64,000 nucleotides of DNA from Alisma plantago-aquatica (taxonomy: Eukaryota > Streptophyta > Magnoliopsida > Alismatales > Alismataceae). The notes beneath the pieces were generated by a model. It searched no databases, was not told where the DNA came from, and saw only the letters and a program-made list of their open reading frames with translations. Below are positions 48,640-60,914 of this stretch, piece after piece. The stretch is taken from assembly GCA_963693085.1 (NCBI GenBank), contig OY856413.1, positions 465,739,379-465,803,378 on the forward strand, given 5' to 3'. Each line of letters starts with the position of its first letter. The stretch's first letter is position 1. The position numbers and the translations under genes are program-made.

Positions 48640-49450
48640 TGCTAATCAGATATTGGATTATAACGATCTTGTAAGGGTTCAACCATGTATTAGATTGTAT
48701 CGATCCTGATAGAGTTCAGCCAGGTATTGGATTATGCCAATCTTGAGATCATAGCCAGGTATTGGAAAATGCCAATCCTGATAGAGTTCAGCCAGGTATT
48801 GGATTATACCAATGTTGAGATCATAGCCATGCATTGGACTATGCCAATCCTGATGGAGTTCAACCAGGTATTGGATTGTACCAATCCTGAGATCATAGAG
48901 TTTAGCTAGGTATTGGGTTGTTCCAATCCTGAGATCATAGAGTTTAGCCAGGTATTGGGTTGTACCAATCTTGAGATAATAGAGTTCAGCCAGGTATTGG
49001 GTGGTACCAATCTTGAGATCATAGAGTTCAGCCAGGTATTGGATTGTACCAATCCTGATAACATAGAGTTCATCCAGATATTAGATTGTACCAATCCTGA
49101 TATCATAGAGTTCAGCCAGGTATTGGGTTGTACCAATCCTGAGATCATAGAGTTCAACTAGGTATTGGGTTATGCCAATCCTGAGATCATAGAGTTCAGC
49201 CAGGTATTGGGTTATGCCAATCCTGAGATCACAACCATGTATTGGATTATGCCAATCCTAAGATCACAACTAGGTATTGGATTATACCAATCCTAATAGA
49301 GTTCAGCCAGGTATTGGATTATACCAATCAAGAGATCACAGCCAGACATTGGACTATACCAATCCTGGGATTACATCCAGGCATTAGACTATACCAATCT
49401 TGAGATTAAACCCAAGCATTGGACTATACCAGTCCTGAGATTACAATCAT
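48640..49450. repeat. Tandem array of about 21 units (34-42 bp) with ATTGG/CCAAT palindromes
   Basis: Each unit carries CAGCCAGGTATTGG, six bases, then CCAAT, so ATTGG and CCAAT form a small inverted repeat in every unit. Central units are 42 bp (linker CTGAGATCATAGAGTT) and edge units about 34-36 bp. As 42 is a multiple of three, the array stays open on both strands as 14-residue repeats, which is an artefact of periodicity. It lies in the LTR of LARD3a. The other LTR (57617-60914) has no comparable array. Confidence 0.95.
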
Positions 49451-49799
49451 ATTTCTAAGGATCCCATAGTAGTTGGGATACCTTTATGTTTCCCTTTCAC
49501 ATTCATTATGGGATATCAATCCCTTAAATTCATTAATGAATACCACATCACCTTTACTAGGCATTATACTCTGGGGCAAGCCATCATATCTATTCACATT
49601 CTTTATGTAATATAAGTATTCTTCTTATCTCATTTAAACATATTCAAAACACTACAACCCCTATTTGGCTATAAGCATAAAGCGTGTATGACCAAGATTT
49701 CATTATTATTATAACCATTTATTATTATTATTATTATTATGATGTTATTGGGGTTCCATTTCCCTTAGTTTATTTTGCACATTATAATTTCTTACATGA

Positions 49800-50195
49800 G
49801 ACTTTTATAAGCATCTTCTAACCTCTCATTTGGCAACAACTATTCACATGGCTCACCAGGCCGATTAAACATCTTATCACCTCTTACTAGGCAAAAACTA
49901 TTCACATGGCTCACCAGGCCCATTAAACATCTTGTCACCTCTCACTAGGCAACAACTTATTCACATGGCTCACAAGTCCATTAAACATCTTGTCACCTCT
50001 CACTAGGCAACAACTTATTCACATGGCTCACAAGGCCATTAAACATCTTGTCACCTCTCACTAGGAAACAACTTATTCACATGGCTCACAAGGACATTAA
50101 ACATCTTGTCACCTCTCACTAGGCAACAACTATTCACATGGCTCACAAGGCCATTAAACATCTTTTCACCTCTCACTAGGCAACAACTATCTCTA
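49800..50195. repeat. Tandem array of about 7 units of 57-58 bp
   Basis: Unit: CACCTCTCACTAGGCAACAA, then CTATTCACATGGCTCACAAG, then GCCATTAAACATCTTGT. Outer units are more diverged than inner ones, consistent with unequal exchange or slippage inside the LTR. The LTR at 57617-60914 has only a trace (CACCACTTAGAAGATAACC at about 58436). Confidence 0.93.
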
Positions 50196-50659
50196 GGTCC
50201 TAAGACCTAGATAATTGGTATTATATGAAACATCATAGCTCATGGTTGGCTATGTTCATTATCTCATGCTATCAACATGGTTTGAATATGGTGAGTGTTT
50301 CCCTTTATTAACCAATTGTAGTTTCAAATCATATCATTACCCTTCATTAGGGTTAAGGCTTCCCTTATTAAGCCGAATAGGGTTTTCAAGTATATTCATC
50401 AAGAATCACAACCCTAATTTAAACTCCACACATATTAGGAATATCAATGTATACTCATTACATGAGTAATAAACAAGTATAAGTTTATCTTTCATCCTCA
50501 CTAGGATATTGATTATTTCATACTCCATTAGTTTGGCTCAATCCTTCTCTCAAGGTACATTGGCCCATATTTATCAAAATGCCTTAAACCCTTTATGTCG
50601 TAAAGTATCCTTGGACATAACATACTACATGTATTACTCAATCAAGTGTATTGAATTGA

Positions 50660-50880
50660 GGTGCTTCCACCCTATCGGGCAAAGAGGTGTGTGCTTGCTT
50701 CCATATCGAGTAAAGAGGTGTGTGTGATCCACACCATATCGGGCAAAGAGGTGTGTGTGCTTTACACCATATCGGGCAAAGAGGTGTGTGTATGCTTCAC
50801 ACCATATCGGGCAAAGCGGTGTGTGTATGCTTCACACCATATCGGGCAAAGAGGTGTGTGTATGCTTCACACCATTTCAT
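50660..50880. repeat. Tandem array of about 6 units of 35 bp
   Basis: Unit: CATATCGGGCAAAGAGGTGT, then GTGTATGCTTCACAC. The last three complete units are almost identical, indicating recent expansion. The partner LTR type has scattered CATATCGGGTT motifs at 58900-59520 instead. Confidence 0.95.
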
Positions 50881-51279
50881 GCAAGGAAGTATAAACTCAT
50901 ATCCATATCATTTTAGTGGTGTAGGTGCATCACCATATTGGGTTAGAGGTGCTTGCTTATGTGCTTGAACCTGATATCACTTTATAAGGTGATACCATCA
51001 TCTTCAATCTCTAGACCTTCATTCTACTTATTATAGTTCATGGAAAACAATCCTAGATTATTACATGGATTCATCAATTATGCAAGAAAATTCTATTCGA
51101 AAGTAAATCATTTAACTAATGCAAGATTGATGATAAATAATAACATAATTGAGTTCAAGTTATATAACCTGAATCAAGAGCAACTTCAAAGCTCCAAGCT
51201 CCAAAGATTCACGTTTCCAAGGTTGAAGGTGAGCTTCTCAAAGGTACAAGACTTGAGCTCCTCAACCCTATGCACGATA

Positions 51280-51450
51280 CCTCACAACTTGTGGCCGATA
51301 TCCCTCACTTATGGTCGATATCCCTCATTTGGCCGATATCACTTTGCAATGGGTGATATCACTTTTCTATGGGTGATACCAAGGCTCTATGCATGATACT
51401 ACTTCATCCTTGAATGATACAAGTACTCTATGCATGATATCTAAGAGCAA
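51280..51450. repeat. Short GATATC-motif cluster
   Basis: Eight to ten loose repeats of GGCCGATATCCCTCA, GGGTGATATCACTTT or TGCATGATAC every 15-25 bp. A similar but smaller cluster is in the other LTR at about 59810-59900. Confidence 0.7.
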
Positions 51451-52410
51451 GGGGGTGATATATTTTGAAAAATTCCACTAATAGGTGAAGGGAAGGGTAT
51501 ATATACTTGAGGTTCACGAAAAAGTGTGTATATGAGGTGTCACCATTTTAATATACTACGTGCCACATGTCCATGCATGGTTGACACCATCCTTGCATGC
51601 ACTCATATTTATCTTGACATGAAAAACAATTGAGGATAATCTAGAGATGATATTTCGGCCATTAGTTGTCTTGTTTGATAAGATATCTTATCTTTATCTT
51701 CATAAATTATGCAAACTGATACAACTTTTGCAAGGAGCAGCTAACTCGTCATGGATCACCTCCTTGAGGTTCTTAGCTCATCATGGACAAGTCCAAGATT
51801 TCAAAAACCTACATGGGATACCCTCTATGTATCCTTGGCCGATAGGCACTCCCATATGGACTCTACTACCCGATACAAGCTCAAATTAGTGTTTCACATA
51901 CAACACTTTCTTGGTCTTTCATCACCAAGAGTATCATACTCAAATATGATTCAAACATAGTTCCTCCTTTATATCTCCTCTAAATTATACTAGGAGGGAT
52001 TAGGTACACTTTAAAGGTGGTAATTTGCATATCAACCCTACATTTTGAGTAAATTACAACTTGCACCAAAATTGGTACACAAGTCACTAGCATTATTCAA
52101 ACAATTCAAACTTGGAATTTAGGGTTTCCACAAGCCACAACCTAGCATCATTCTCTTTATTGTGATGCTAAAACACTTAGGGCACATTTAACATGTGACA
52201 AATTTCAATATATCCCCTCATCTTGGGTAAATTGCATTTTGGTCCAAAATATGAGAACATTGCTCAAACATTATTTAAACAAGACCAAATTTGAAACATA
52301 AGTTTGTCAACTGATAACAAAACTCTTTAGAGGATTATATTAGAGTTCTAAGAAACTTATTTAGTTAAAACAAATAGGGTTAACTCATAACCCAGGTTAG
52401 GGTCATTACA

Positions 52411-53535
52411 AGTTATAAACCCCTAACAAGGATTTCGTCCCCGAAATCCCAGATGAAGGAAGACAATTGCAATTCATGCTTCAAATCATCAATTCTCCAC
52501 ATAACATCTTGATGTCATGAAGATTCCATAGAACTTTGACCAGCACAATGTTCTTTCACACAGGGTTATCATAGAATCTGTCATACTCAACTGTCCTTCC
52601 CAGACTAGAGTTACATTCTGTCATTCATTTGAGACTACAAGTCTTATCATACTTATGTTGTACTAGTCTAATCTGTTGGTTCAACACAAACTTACTTATG
52701 ACTTATACCAACCAACCTATTCACTATTTATTTTCTTGTCATAAGGAGGCTACTTATCAAGAAGAACTATCTCAGAGGTATCTCTAGATGTTATGTATAA
52801 ACTGCCTCAACAGATCTAGATAGGGATATTCTAAGGAATTATTTTTAGCTTAATAAGCTTTTTCCCAAAATGATTCTACAATTGTTCCTTCAACTCATAC
52901 ATCCTTTCTGATGTGGTGTTTATGTGGAGCATAAACCCCTAACATATGGTATTCATACTACAATATATAACTAGACTAATCTCAAAGTTGACCCTTCTAG
53001 GTAACCAAACATTATTCATCTTATCAGGAGTCATATCCTCATCATATCATACCTTTAAAACTTGTTGGACACTATAATTCCTTACCTTAGTATTAATTAC
53101 ATGTGTCAAAAACACATCACATCGTTATCATTTCCATTTTCTATTGTTATTACCAAAACCAAACATATAATATGACTTTTTTTCATCTCGGGGCGTTACT
53201 TATCACATATAACTTTGTCTTGGAACCAAAGTCCAGGACTAACTGATACTTTTCAAAGTATCCATATATAGATTACTTCTAATCCATGCATATTAAGTGT
53301 CATAAGACTTACTTGATTGTCATGTCCCTGGAAGATAGATCACAAGGAAACATAATCCTTCTTACCACCCCATCATCATTCAGGGTTGTTTATGAAAGAA
53401 AAGATAGTATCACCTTCTTTGAGTATTGCATGAACTTTCAATTGTTCATGTGTTATTCAATCTTGTTTCCTCTTTGGTTCCTTGCCATCAACATAGGATT
53501 TATAAATATGATTACATGTCATCATTCTTTAGCAT
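52411..53535. other. LARD3a interior, non-coding
   Basis: Begins (plus strand) with the complement of the polypurine tract and chromovirus-type tail. No gag or pol motif on either strand. Confidence 0.55.
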
Positions 53536-53640
53536 TATCATCATCATGATTACTAGATATAGGTATTCAAACCCTTAGTTCATCACTGAACATTGTTACC
53601 TCTCATCAGGTAACCATTACCTCTAGGTCCTTAGACCAAT

Positions 53641-54047
53641 GGAGGGAAGACCCCCTTCCCAAACCATGGCCAACCCAAATAATGTAAATGGTTCTATAGG
53701 TGATCCTCAAGGCATCTATTATCCACCATAAGGGCAAATATATACCTTGCAACAATATCAAGCTACCCCTACCCCTTATGCTCCACCACCTCCCTAACCT
53801 TCATACAACTTCCAACACACCTCACAACTACCACCACAACCATCACATGCTCTCCCTCCTCCCCATGAGAAAGTGAAGACGATTCCCATATTGAGGTGTG
53901 AGAAGGTGGTTGAGAAGATAAAAAATGAGAAGGAAATTTTACAAAGAGCATGATGGAGTATCCTTACTGGAAAGTCCTTGTGAGAGTGCCAAGTGCACTA
54001 GAGATTTTTTTGCACCACCTTCTATTGAGAGTGGCAAGGGCACTAGT
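53641..54047 (+). pseudogene. Athila#1 internal remnant (gag-like start and PPT)
   Basis: A frame starting near 53668 reads MANPNNVNG, then DPQGIYYPP and a Pro/Gln-rich stretch. It is interrupted by a stop after YYPP and again later. Its composition resembles the N-terminal gag of plant Athila/Tat elements. No nucleocapsid knuckle or pol follows. At 53978-54000 and 54029-54046 a GAGTG..AAG.GCACTAG motif is duplicated just before the 3' LTR, covering the polypurine region. So little interior remains (about 0.65 kb with the leader) that the element was non-autonomous or was internally deleted. Confidence 0.5.
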
Positions 54048-54630
54048 GATTCAACCCTATTTTAGGGCTTCATCTTGTGTCATATTGCATTTCAATCACA
54101 TCTATACCTGTTAGATTACATGTTATTTCCTTCAATATGCATATTTGTATAAAATGCACTTATGGACATTATTTGTATGTTTTTTAGGCATTTGGACCAC
54201 ACTTGATGGAAGAGATAGAGAAGGAGTGATCCTTGGGTTTCTCTACCCTTGGAGAGGCCTAAAGTTAAATTTGATACTCCCTCAACCTACCCCTAGTGGC
54301 CAAAGATCCATTGAAGCAAAGAAGTCAAAGAAAATCCAAAGAAACAAGTCCAAGTGCTAATCTAGAGGCCAGCACAGACGTGGTACCACAGAACGACAGT
54401 GCTAGCATACTTGCAAATTAAAAGAGTCACCTTGAAGAAAATCTAGAATCACCACGGTCGTGCCACACAGAATGACCGTGGTGAACTGACTAAGAACGAC
54501 CGTGCCACCTTGTACGGCCGTGTGACAATTGAGGATGAACGGCCTTGGAGCCAAGAGCGGGCTGTGCAATCTGGTGCGTCAAGCCAGAGATGTACACACT
54601 AACCAATTAAGTTTGATTAGATTCAACCCA
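54048..54630 (+). repeat. Athila#1 3' LTR, first part (interrupted by Athila#2)
   Basis: Starts TGATTCAACCCTATTTTAGG, like the LTR start at 61618 on the minus strand (TGATGCAGCCCTATGTTAGG). It contains ACAACCTACCCCTAGTGGCC-like DNA at about 54282, shared with 35540, and a CACGGTCGTG/CACGACC motif cluster at about 54380-54535. It stops at 54630, where Athila#2 begins. The remainder should lie beyond the right edge of the window. Confidence 0.7.
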
Positions 54631-55464
54631 TGGAACTCGAGCACACTTGGGATCTTTCGATATTTATAAAAACCCTAAAAAGACTCAGTCACAATTCTAA
54701 ATAGCTCACCCACAAGCACATAGGGTGCTATTGTAGTAAAGGTAAGAGGAAAATATGGGGTCGATTCTCAGGGATACAAGGGGCACTATATATTAGTTGG
54801 CATTGTCTACATTCCTAAAGTGGAGACTGGTGTTGAAGAGTTTAAAAGGGGTTTTGGTTTATCAAGTAAAGGCAATGTGAAAACTAGATTACCAAAAACT
54901 AAATTATCCTAGGCAAGTTAGGTCTAAGCAACTAGATTAAGCAATCAACTAAACAAGAGAAATATGATCTAAACTAATCTAGCAAGGCAATTAGCAACTA
55001 AGAACTAAGTTAAACACTAAAGAAAACAAGGATTGAAGTAAACCCTAATTAACTAGACTAAGAAATTAGCTAGAGAAAACAAAGACAATTAAGCTAAACT
55101 AGCATTAACAAACAAGAAGGCTAAGGTCAAGCAATGGATTACGTAGGTGGGCCATTATGGGATGTGATTTGATATTAGTTGGGGGGTGTCAACATGGAAT
55201 GCAATTATCATAAGTCATTCTAGATTACCAAACCAAACAACAAGGCAAGTTCTATTAGAATGTACCCTATACTACTAATTGGGAAACTAGGGTTAAGTGT
55301 AATTCTAGTAGGACTTGTCAAGTCTAGGTTTCTAGGGTAAGTGGTACTAGGGAAATTGTGAGCCAAGGGTAGGAAGGGGATTAGAGATGAGGGTTTTTCA
55401 CCTCATGCTACTAGCCATCTAGCCTTTAGAAACCTCTACGCAATTATAATAATCACATTTACAA

Positions 55465-55953
55465 CTCAAGAGCCGCATTTCTTACTTTATAGTGGCAAAG
55501 ATTATAGTGGCATGAATGCAAGAGTATGTGTCGACCTTGCATGCCTAGGTGGCATAAAGTGCCTTAAGTTAATGACACCTATGACACTCTTTTCTATAAA
55601 ACTCAAGTATAAAGACCTTGACCTTCATTTGTTGGCAACATTTTCGGATCTTGTAAGTGATCCTCCCTCTTGTATCGTGCAACACCCCCTCTTTGTGTCA
55701 CCCATAGTGAAGAGAGTGGAGTGGAGGAGCTTGGTATCGACCAAGGAAAAGAGATATCGACCAAAGTAGGTTGAAGAATCTTAGTAAGGTGATATCACCC
55801 AAAGTGATTAGAGATATTGTGCAAAAGCTTGGAGCTCAAGTCTTGGAGCTCGGAGAAGGATTATCTTCAACCTTGAAATGTGAGGAGTTAAATCTTGAAG
55901 CTTGGAAGCTTTTTGGGAGGCAGGTTATATAACATGTTGTAAATGTGATTAGT
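55465..55953 (+). repeat. Inverted LARD3 LTR fragment inserted in Athila#2 LTR
   Basis: Reverse-complementary to about 59690-60165 of the LARD3b LTR, for example GGAGTGGAGGAGCTTGG (about 55717) against its complement at about 59898. It is flanked by a 24-25-bp imperfect direct repeat (GCAATTA, then TAATCACATTTACA) at 55440-55463 and 55954-55977. A 16-bp perfect hairpin adjoins on the right: 55939-55954 pairs with 55961-55976. This looks like filler DNA from break repair, not a normal retroelement. Confidence 0.7.
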
Positions 55954-56002
55954 GCAATTACACTAATCACATTTACACTAGCTACTTAGATCTCACATTT
56001 GT

Positions 56003-59000
56003 TATTGTCTAACATGTTTATGAACATTCTATAATTTTATCACATTTCCCATTTTCTATATTATGGAAAAGATCCTTACTATTCACACAGAATTTATCGA
56101 ACAAGGATCATCTCCCTCGTTCTTCTTTCCCTTATCATGAGGATTATACCTTTTACTTCCTCATACACACAGATTAATCTGAGATCTTGTCAGATTCCAA
56201 TTTATTATACTTAAGATGTGATAAAAATACCCATGTCATATTTCTAGTCTCGTTAGGCTCACTAAATTGTCTCAAAATAACCACTGGATCAAAGTAATTA
56301 GAAATATAACAATCTAAGAATTTCGTACTTACCTTCTTCAATAGTCGAATACTTGGGTAGGGTATACAAGTTCTGAGATTAGGTAGTATGCACTTTGTTT
56401 ACTACCATATTCCTTTCTTTTCATATCATTAAAGCATAGGATTTAGCATCCCTGGATTTTCTCTAGGCATCAACTCTACTCCTCATCCTCTTTTACATAG
56501 ATGATCAATTATAAAGTATTTAAAAGAATACTGAATAGAATATAAATTCTAGTTCTCATCATTTCTTCCCTATGTTCCCATAGGGAAATCAATAAGGAAG
56601 TCAATAACGACAATCCTTCTTATGATTATCATATAAAATCAAGAGAAGGCATATCAAAATGGAAAAAGCTCTATCTAACTGTTACCATTCGCGGTCATCT
56701 ACCGCTTCAGGTTAACTTAACACATAGAGTCTAGTTGTTTCATATTATTGCTTTTGCCTTTTTACACTATTGGGCTATAACTTTCGTAAGCCCTACCGAG
56801 TATTCCTTGGTTGTTGGATCATTTCCTCCCTTCTTTTTAAACAAAAGAGTTTATGATGTTCAATATGTTTGTATCTATAACATATTTTGTCCCCGTACCA
56901 TGGTATTATCGGTCTTATTACCGATGTAAAAGCTAATTTAGAAATTCTTACAAGTGGAAGGTTAAGACTTTGCCTTTACTTAGTGACTACTGCCCTGGTG
57001 CACTAGGCATTTATTGCACTGGTGGCACCAAAAACGTTGGCTTGTTAGAACAACTAGGCAAATGTCTCTAGAATTGTAGAGATCTTTCCTTAATTCTTAG
57101 CTTATTGCCCCTCCTTGGGCATTACCATCACAGATGTACTACCCATCTATACTTATGGAAAAGTATATTTTCTTGTCATATGATAATCCTCCCCACATTT
57201 TCCACTGTTCTAACATGACTACGTCATTTAGGAATCCTTTCAGAACCCAAAGTTTCTATATTGAGGACTGGTAACCTAGGTTGTAATGCTATTATCCAGT
57301 TTACTATATGCATCACTGTTATCCTAACCTGCCCAACAAGAGCATAAAAAGTAGGATTCTCTATCTTGATTTGCTTAAGATGGGAATTCTCAGACACTCA
57401 TTCTTCTCTTGCCTGCTCCCTAGCACCCTCTCCTAGTGAAACAACAGTGCTCTCAGCAACATGTTCCTTGTGTTCTCCAGTCGTTTTTGAGCTTCACCCT
57501 TTCTTCTACATAAGCAGAAGTCACTATAGGGTATACTGGAGGACACTAGAACAGACTCAACACCTTAGTCCTATGTCCTTGTAGACTCAACGAACCTTAA
57601 GGTCTGATACCAAACTTGAAATGACCGTCATCAAATCGACAAACAAATCGTTACTAATTAAGAAAAATGAACATAATCAGTGGATTAACAAAAATCACTA
57701 AAAAATTAATACCATCTTGCACATAGATCCTTTACCCAACAAGATCTTACATAAGGAGCCAAAGCCTTTTATACATGTGGTTCACATTATACATTCATGG
57801 TTCTGTCTCTTCTCAAGGATAACACGTACTAGTTGTTTTACTTTAATAAACACCATAGCAACATAAAAACCCTGAGATAAGCAAACCAAAATCTCGAGTC
57901 GTTCGTGAAAAACACTAAGAACTATCTCCCAAGGACTAGAGAGTACAGATACGACACATATGACTTCTATTTACAAGACATGACAGGAAGCGTACTCAAC
58001 TTGAGATACTACTACGATCCTTGCTAATATGCTCCTTATTCTACAGTCCGATTCTTAGTCCCTCGTCTGCCTCTTACCTAAAAATTGTGGATCCCACATG
58101 GTGAGACTATTGTCCCAGCGAGAGATATAACTCTCTGCAAAAAATATTATTATCAAAGTAAATGATATAAAACTGAACAAAATTATAAAACATCTATTTA
58201 CTTGAAAAGGAATATGAAGAACATGTATAACATCTATCTTATCAAGATGTATGAGAGTATTAATTCATCAACCAATGTTTCTAACAAGAATTATATCAAA
58301 TGCTACAAAGACAAGCATAATTGCATTTATCAGATACTTTCATATTAACTGAGATATATAGATCACTTAGAATCTCAATCTCTTATCATCATCATACTTA
58401 GGTATTCAAACCCTTCATTTGTCACTAAGTATTGCCACCACTTAGAAGATAACCTTTACCTCTAGGTCATCAGACCAGGGTGTATATTCACATAGTCCAC
58501 ATAGCTCATTGATTGTGTATCATATAACATCATAGCTCTTACTTGACCATGCTTATTGCCTTAAGATACTTGCATGGTTATTATCAACAATTTCAACATA
58601 TGTCTTAACCATGAAATACTAAGGAATACATCCTCCCTAATGATTTAGGGTTGTGATCAACTGATTAGGGTTCCAAGATTTCAATAGCAAGATTAAGCCC
58701 TAACTCATACTCCACTCATCTCAGGAGTATTATTGTAGATTTAATTACGTAATCAACTTTCCAATCTTAGTTTCTCTTTCATCTTTAAGGTCTACTAGCT
58801 TATGACCCTCAAACTGAATTAAACTGATTGTGTCTCAAAGTATGGGTTAGACCATTATCCTCATATCATGTCCTAGGGTATTCCATATTGGTTTCCATCA
58901 TATCGGGTTGCCTCTTGGGTTGCCATATCTGGTTTCATGTTGGGTTAACATATCAATTATCATCTTAGATTTCACCATATTGTGTAATTAAATTTGGTGG

Positions 59001-60914
59001 CATCATATAGCCATATCGTGTTTCTATGTCAACCACCATATTGATTTACCTATCCTAGGTATCATATCAGGTTATATGTATTGGGCACCATATCGGGTTG
59101 CCTCATGCGTTCACCATATCGGGTACCCACATTAAGTGGTATCTTGTGATCATATCATTTTCTCATGTTGACTATCATATCGTGTTCCTATTATTGGTAA
59201 GAACCTTGAACTCAAAACGTCACAAAGAGGATGCCAAGTTGTTCTTTAACCCGACACAAAGCAAAGGGGTGTATCGAGTTTCGAAGGTCAATAGCATATC
59301 GGGTTCCCCTTTCTCATTCTAGGGATTTACTCATATCGGGCAAAGGTAATGTTGGATCCTAGTGTCATATTCAAGGTAATACATAGGGGTCTTCCATATC
59401 ATTCATAGGGATTGTCTTACAAGGTATGACCTACTTTCATATCGGGTAGACCCCTATCGGTTTGCACGATCTTCAACCCATATCGGGTTGCAAGAGTCCT
59501 CAACCCATATCGGGTTATCCATGATGATGTCATCATCACCATCCTCAAGATCATTAATTAATTCAAACCTATGGATAATAGTCCTAATTACATATTGGAA
59601 CTCATGTTTATATCAATTGATCAAAGGAAATATGAATTTGCAAATAATAAACAATTTGAACAATATTAAAGAAAGGATAATAATATTGAGGGTTTAAGTT
59701 ATATAACCCGAATCTCAAAAAGCTTCCAAGCTTAATTTAACTCCTCACATTTCAAGGTTGAAGATAATCCTTCTTTGAGCTCCAAGACTTGAGCTCGAAG
59801 CTTTTGCACGATATTTCTAATCACTTTGGGTGATATCACCTTACTTGGATGCTTCAACCTACTTTGGCCGATATCTCTTTTACTTGGCCGATACCAAGCT
59901 CCTCCACTCCACTCTCTTCGCTATGGGTGACACAAGAGGGGGTGTTGCACAATACAAGAGGGAGTATCACTTACAAGATCTGAAAATCTTGCCAACAAAT
60001 GAAGGTCAAGGTATTTATACTTGAGGTTTATAGAAAAGAGTGTCATAGGTGTCATTAACTTAAGGCACTTTATGCCACCTAGGCATGCAAGGTTGACACA
60101 TACTCTTGAATTCATGCCACTATTATCTTTGCCACTATAAAGTAAGAAATGCGGCTCTTGAGTTGTCTTCTAGGGCAAGTCTTCCCCCACTAACTATATT
60201 ATAATATTCGTCTCCATCTTTCCCAAGACAGGTTGCAAATCGATGCCTTATCATTTCCTTGAGGTGCCTTGCCCATCATGGGCCAAACCAAAGCTTCATA
60301 AACTGATAAGAGACTCTCCTTATGGCTCTATGGCTGATAAGGACTTCTACTCTTAAGTCCACAACTCGATATGACTTATGTACATAGCTTTCAACTTATG
60401 CATTTTCTTGGTTTCTTCATTATTAAGAGTTCTATCATTTTAAGATACTTCAAACATATTGTATCCTTATTTCTCTCTCCTCTAGATAGAACTAGGTAAG
60501 ATTAAAAACAACCTAGAGGTGGTAATTTACACATTAACTTTACACTTTGAATATATATTGCAAATTATACTACAATTGATGCACCAAGCACTTAACATTA
60601 TTTACACAAGTTTTCTCTTAGAATTAGGCTTTGCACAAGACACCACTTAGCATCATATTCTCTTTCATTATATACATAACACTTAGTATATATTCAACAC
60701 GTAAAATTTGCAACATAACCCTTATCTTGTGTAAATTGCAATTTTCACTTAGATTATCATATAATGCACACATAGTTTGCCTATAAGCTCAATTTTGAGA
60801 ATAAACTTCACAAAAGGCCTTTATTAATTTTCCAAAAGATAAGAATAAGTTGTAAGAAACTTACTTAAGAAAAACATCTAGGGTTAGGCCATAACCCAGG
60901 TCATGGCTGTTATA
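56003..60914 (-). mobile_element. LARD3b: truncated second copy of the LARD3 family
   Basis: The 5' LTR spans 57617-60914 (3.3 kb, TGAAATGACCGTC to GGCTGTTATA). Immediately left of it, read on the minus strand, TTTGGTATCAGACC is the Met-tRNA primer site, so orientation is minus. The interior (about 56003-57616) is non-coding and the 3' LTR is missing. The flanking 5-mer GCCAC has no partner at 47821 (ATATT), so I do not join this LTR with 47826-52410 into one intact element. Confidence 0.65.
57617..60914 (-). repeat. LARD3b 5' LTR
   Basis: Homologous to 47826-52410 at both ends and in several internal blocks, but without the three large tandem arrays. At 58870-59530 it holds about twenty dispersed CATATCGGGTT or CATATTG words, a variant of the motif amplified as a 35-bp unit in the other LTR. 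Confidence 0.78.

Larger units (their letters stand above)
47826..52410 (-). repeat. LARD3a 3' LTR rich in tandem arrays
   Basis: Its start (CACTAAAAATTAAAACC at about 47910), middle (CTAAAAATTGTGGATTCCAC at about 48280) and end align with the LTR 57617-60914. It is about 1.3 kb longer because of four tandem arrays (48640-49450, 49800-50195, 50660-50880 and 51280-51450). Repeat-driven frames occur on both strands and are not genes. Confidence 0.8.
47826..53640 (-). mobile_element. LARD3a: non-coding gypsy-type element, right LTR nearly lost
   Basis: The left LTR spans 47826-52410 (4.6 kb, TGTAACGACTGCC to GGTCATTACA). Directly inside it, read on the minus strand, comes GGGATTTCGGGGACGAAATC, then TTGTTAGGGG. 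This is the 3' internal tail and polypurine region of Del/Tekay-type chromoviruses, so orientation is minus and this is the 3' LTR. The interior (52411 to about 53535) is non-coding. From about 53536 to 53640 the DNA is LTR sequence (aligned to about 58385-58490) and then Athila internal DNA resumes. The 5' LTR therefore survives only as about 100 bp, and no TSD can be checked. Confidence 0.65.

Noticed and set aside
48906..49161. Repeat proteins on both strands with a 14-residue period
   Set aside because: They arise from a 42-bp tandem repeat that contains no stop in two frames. No start context or homology supports them.
48640..49450. CRISPR-like array
   Set aside because: There are no unique spacers. 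Whole units are tandemly repeated with variable linker length, inside a plant LTR.
47826..60914. One intact LTR retrotransposon with LTRs 47826-52410 and 57617-60914
   Set aside because: The flanking 5-mers (ATATT and GCCAC) do not match. The two outer flanks are Athila DNA in opposite orientations, and the interior contains Athila LTR pieces. Two separately truncated copies fit better.
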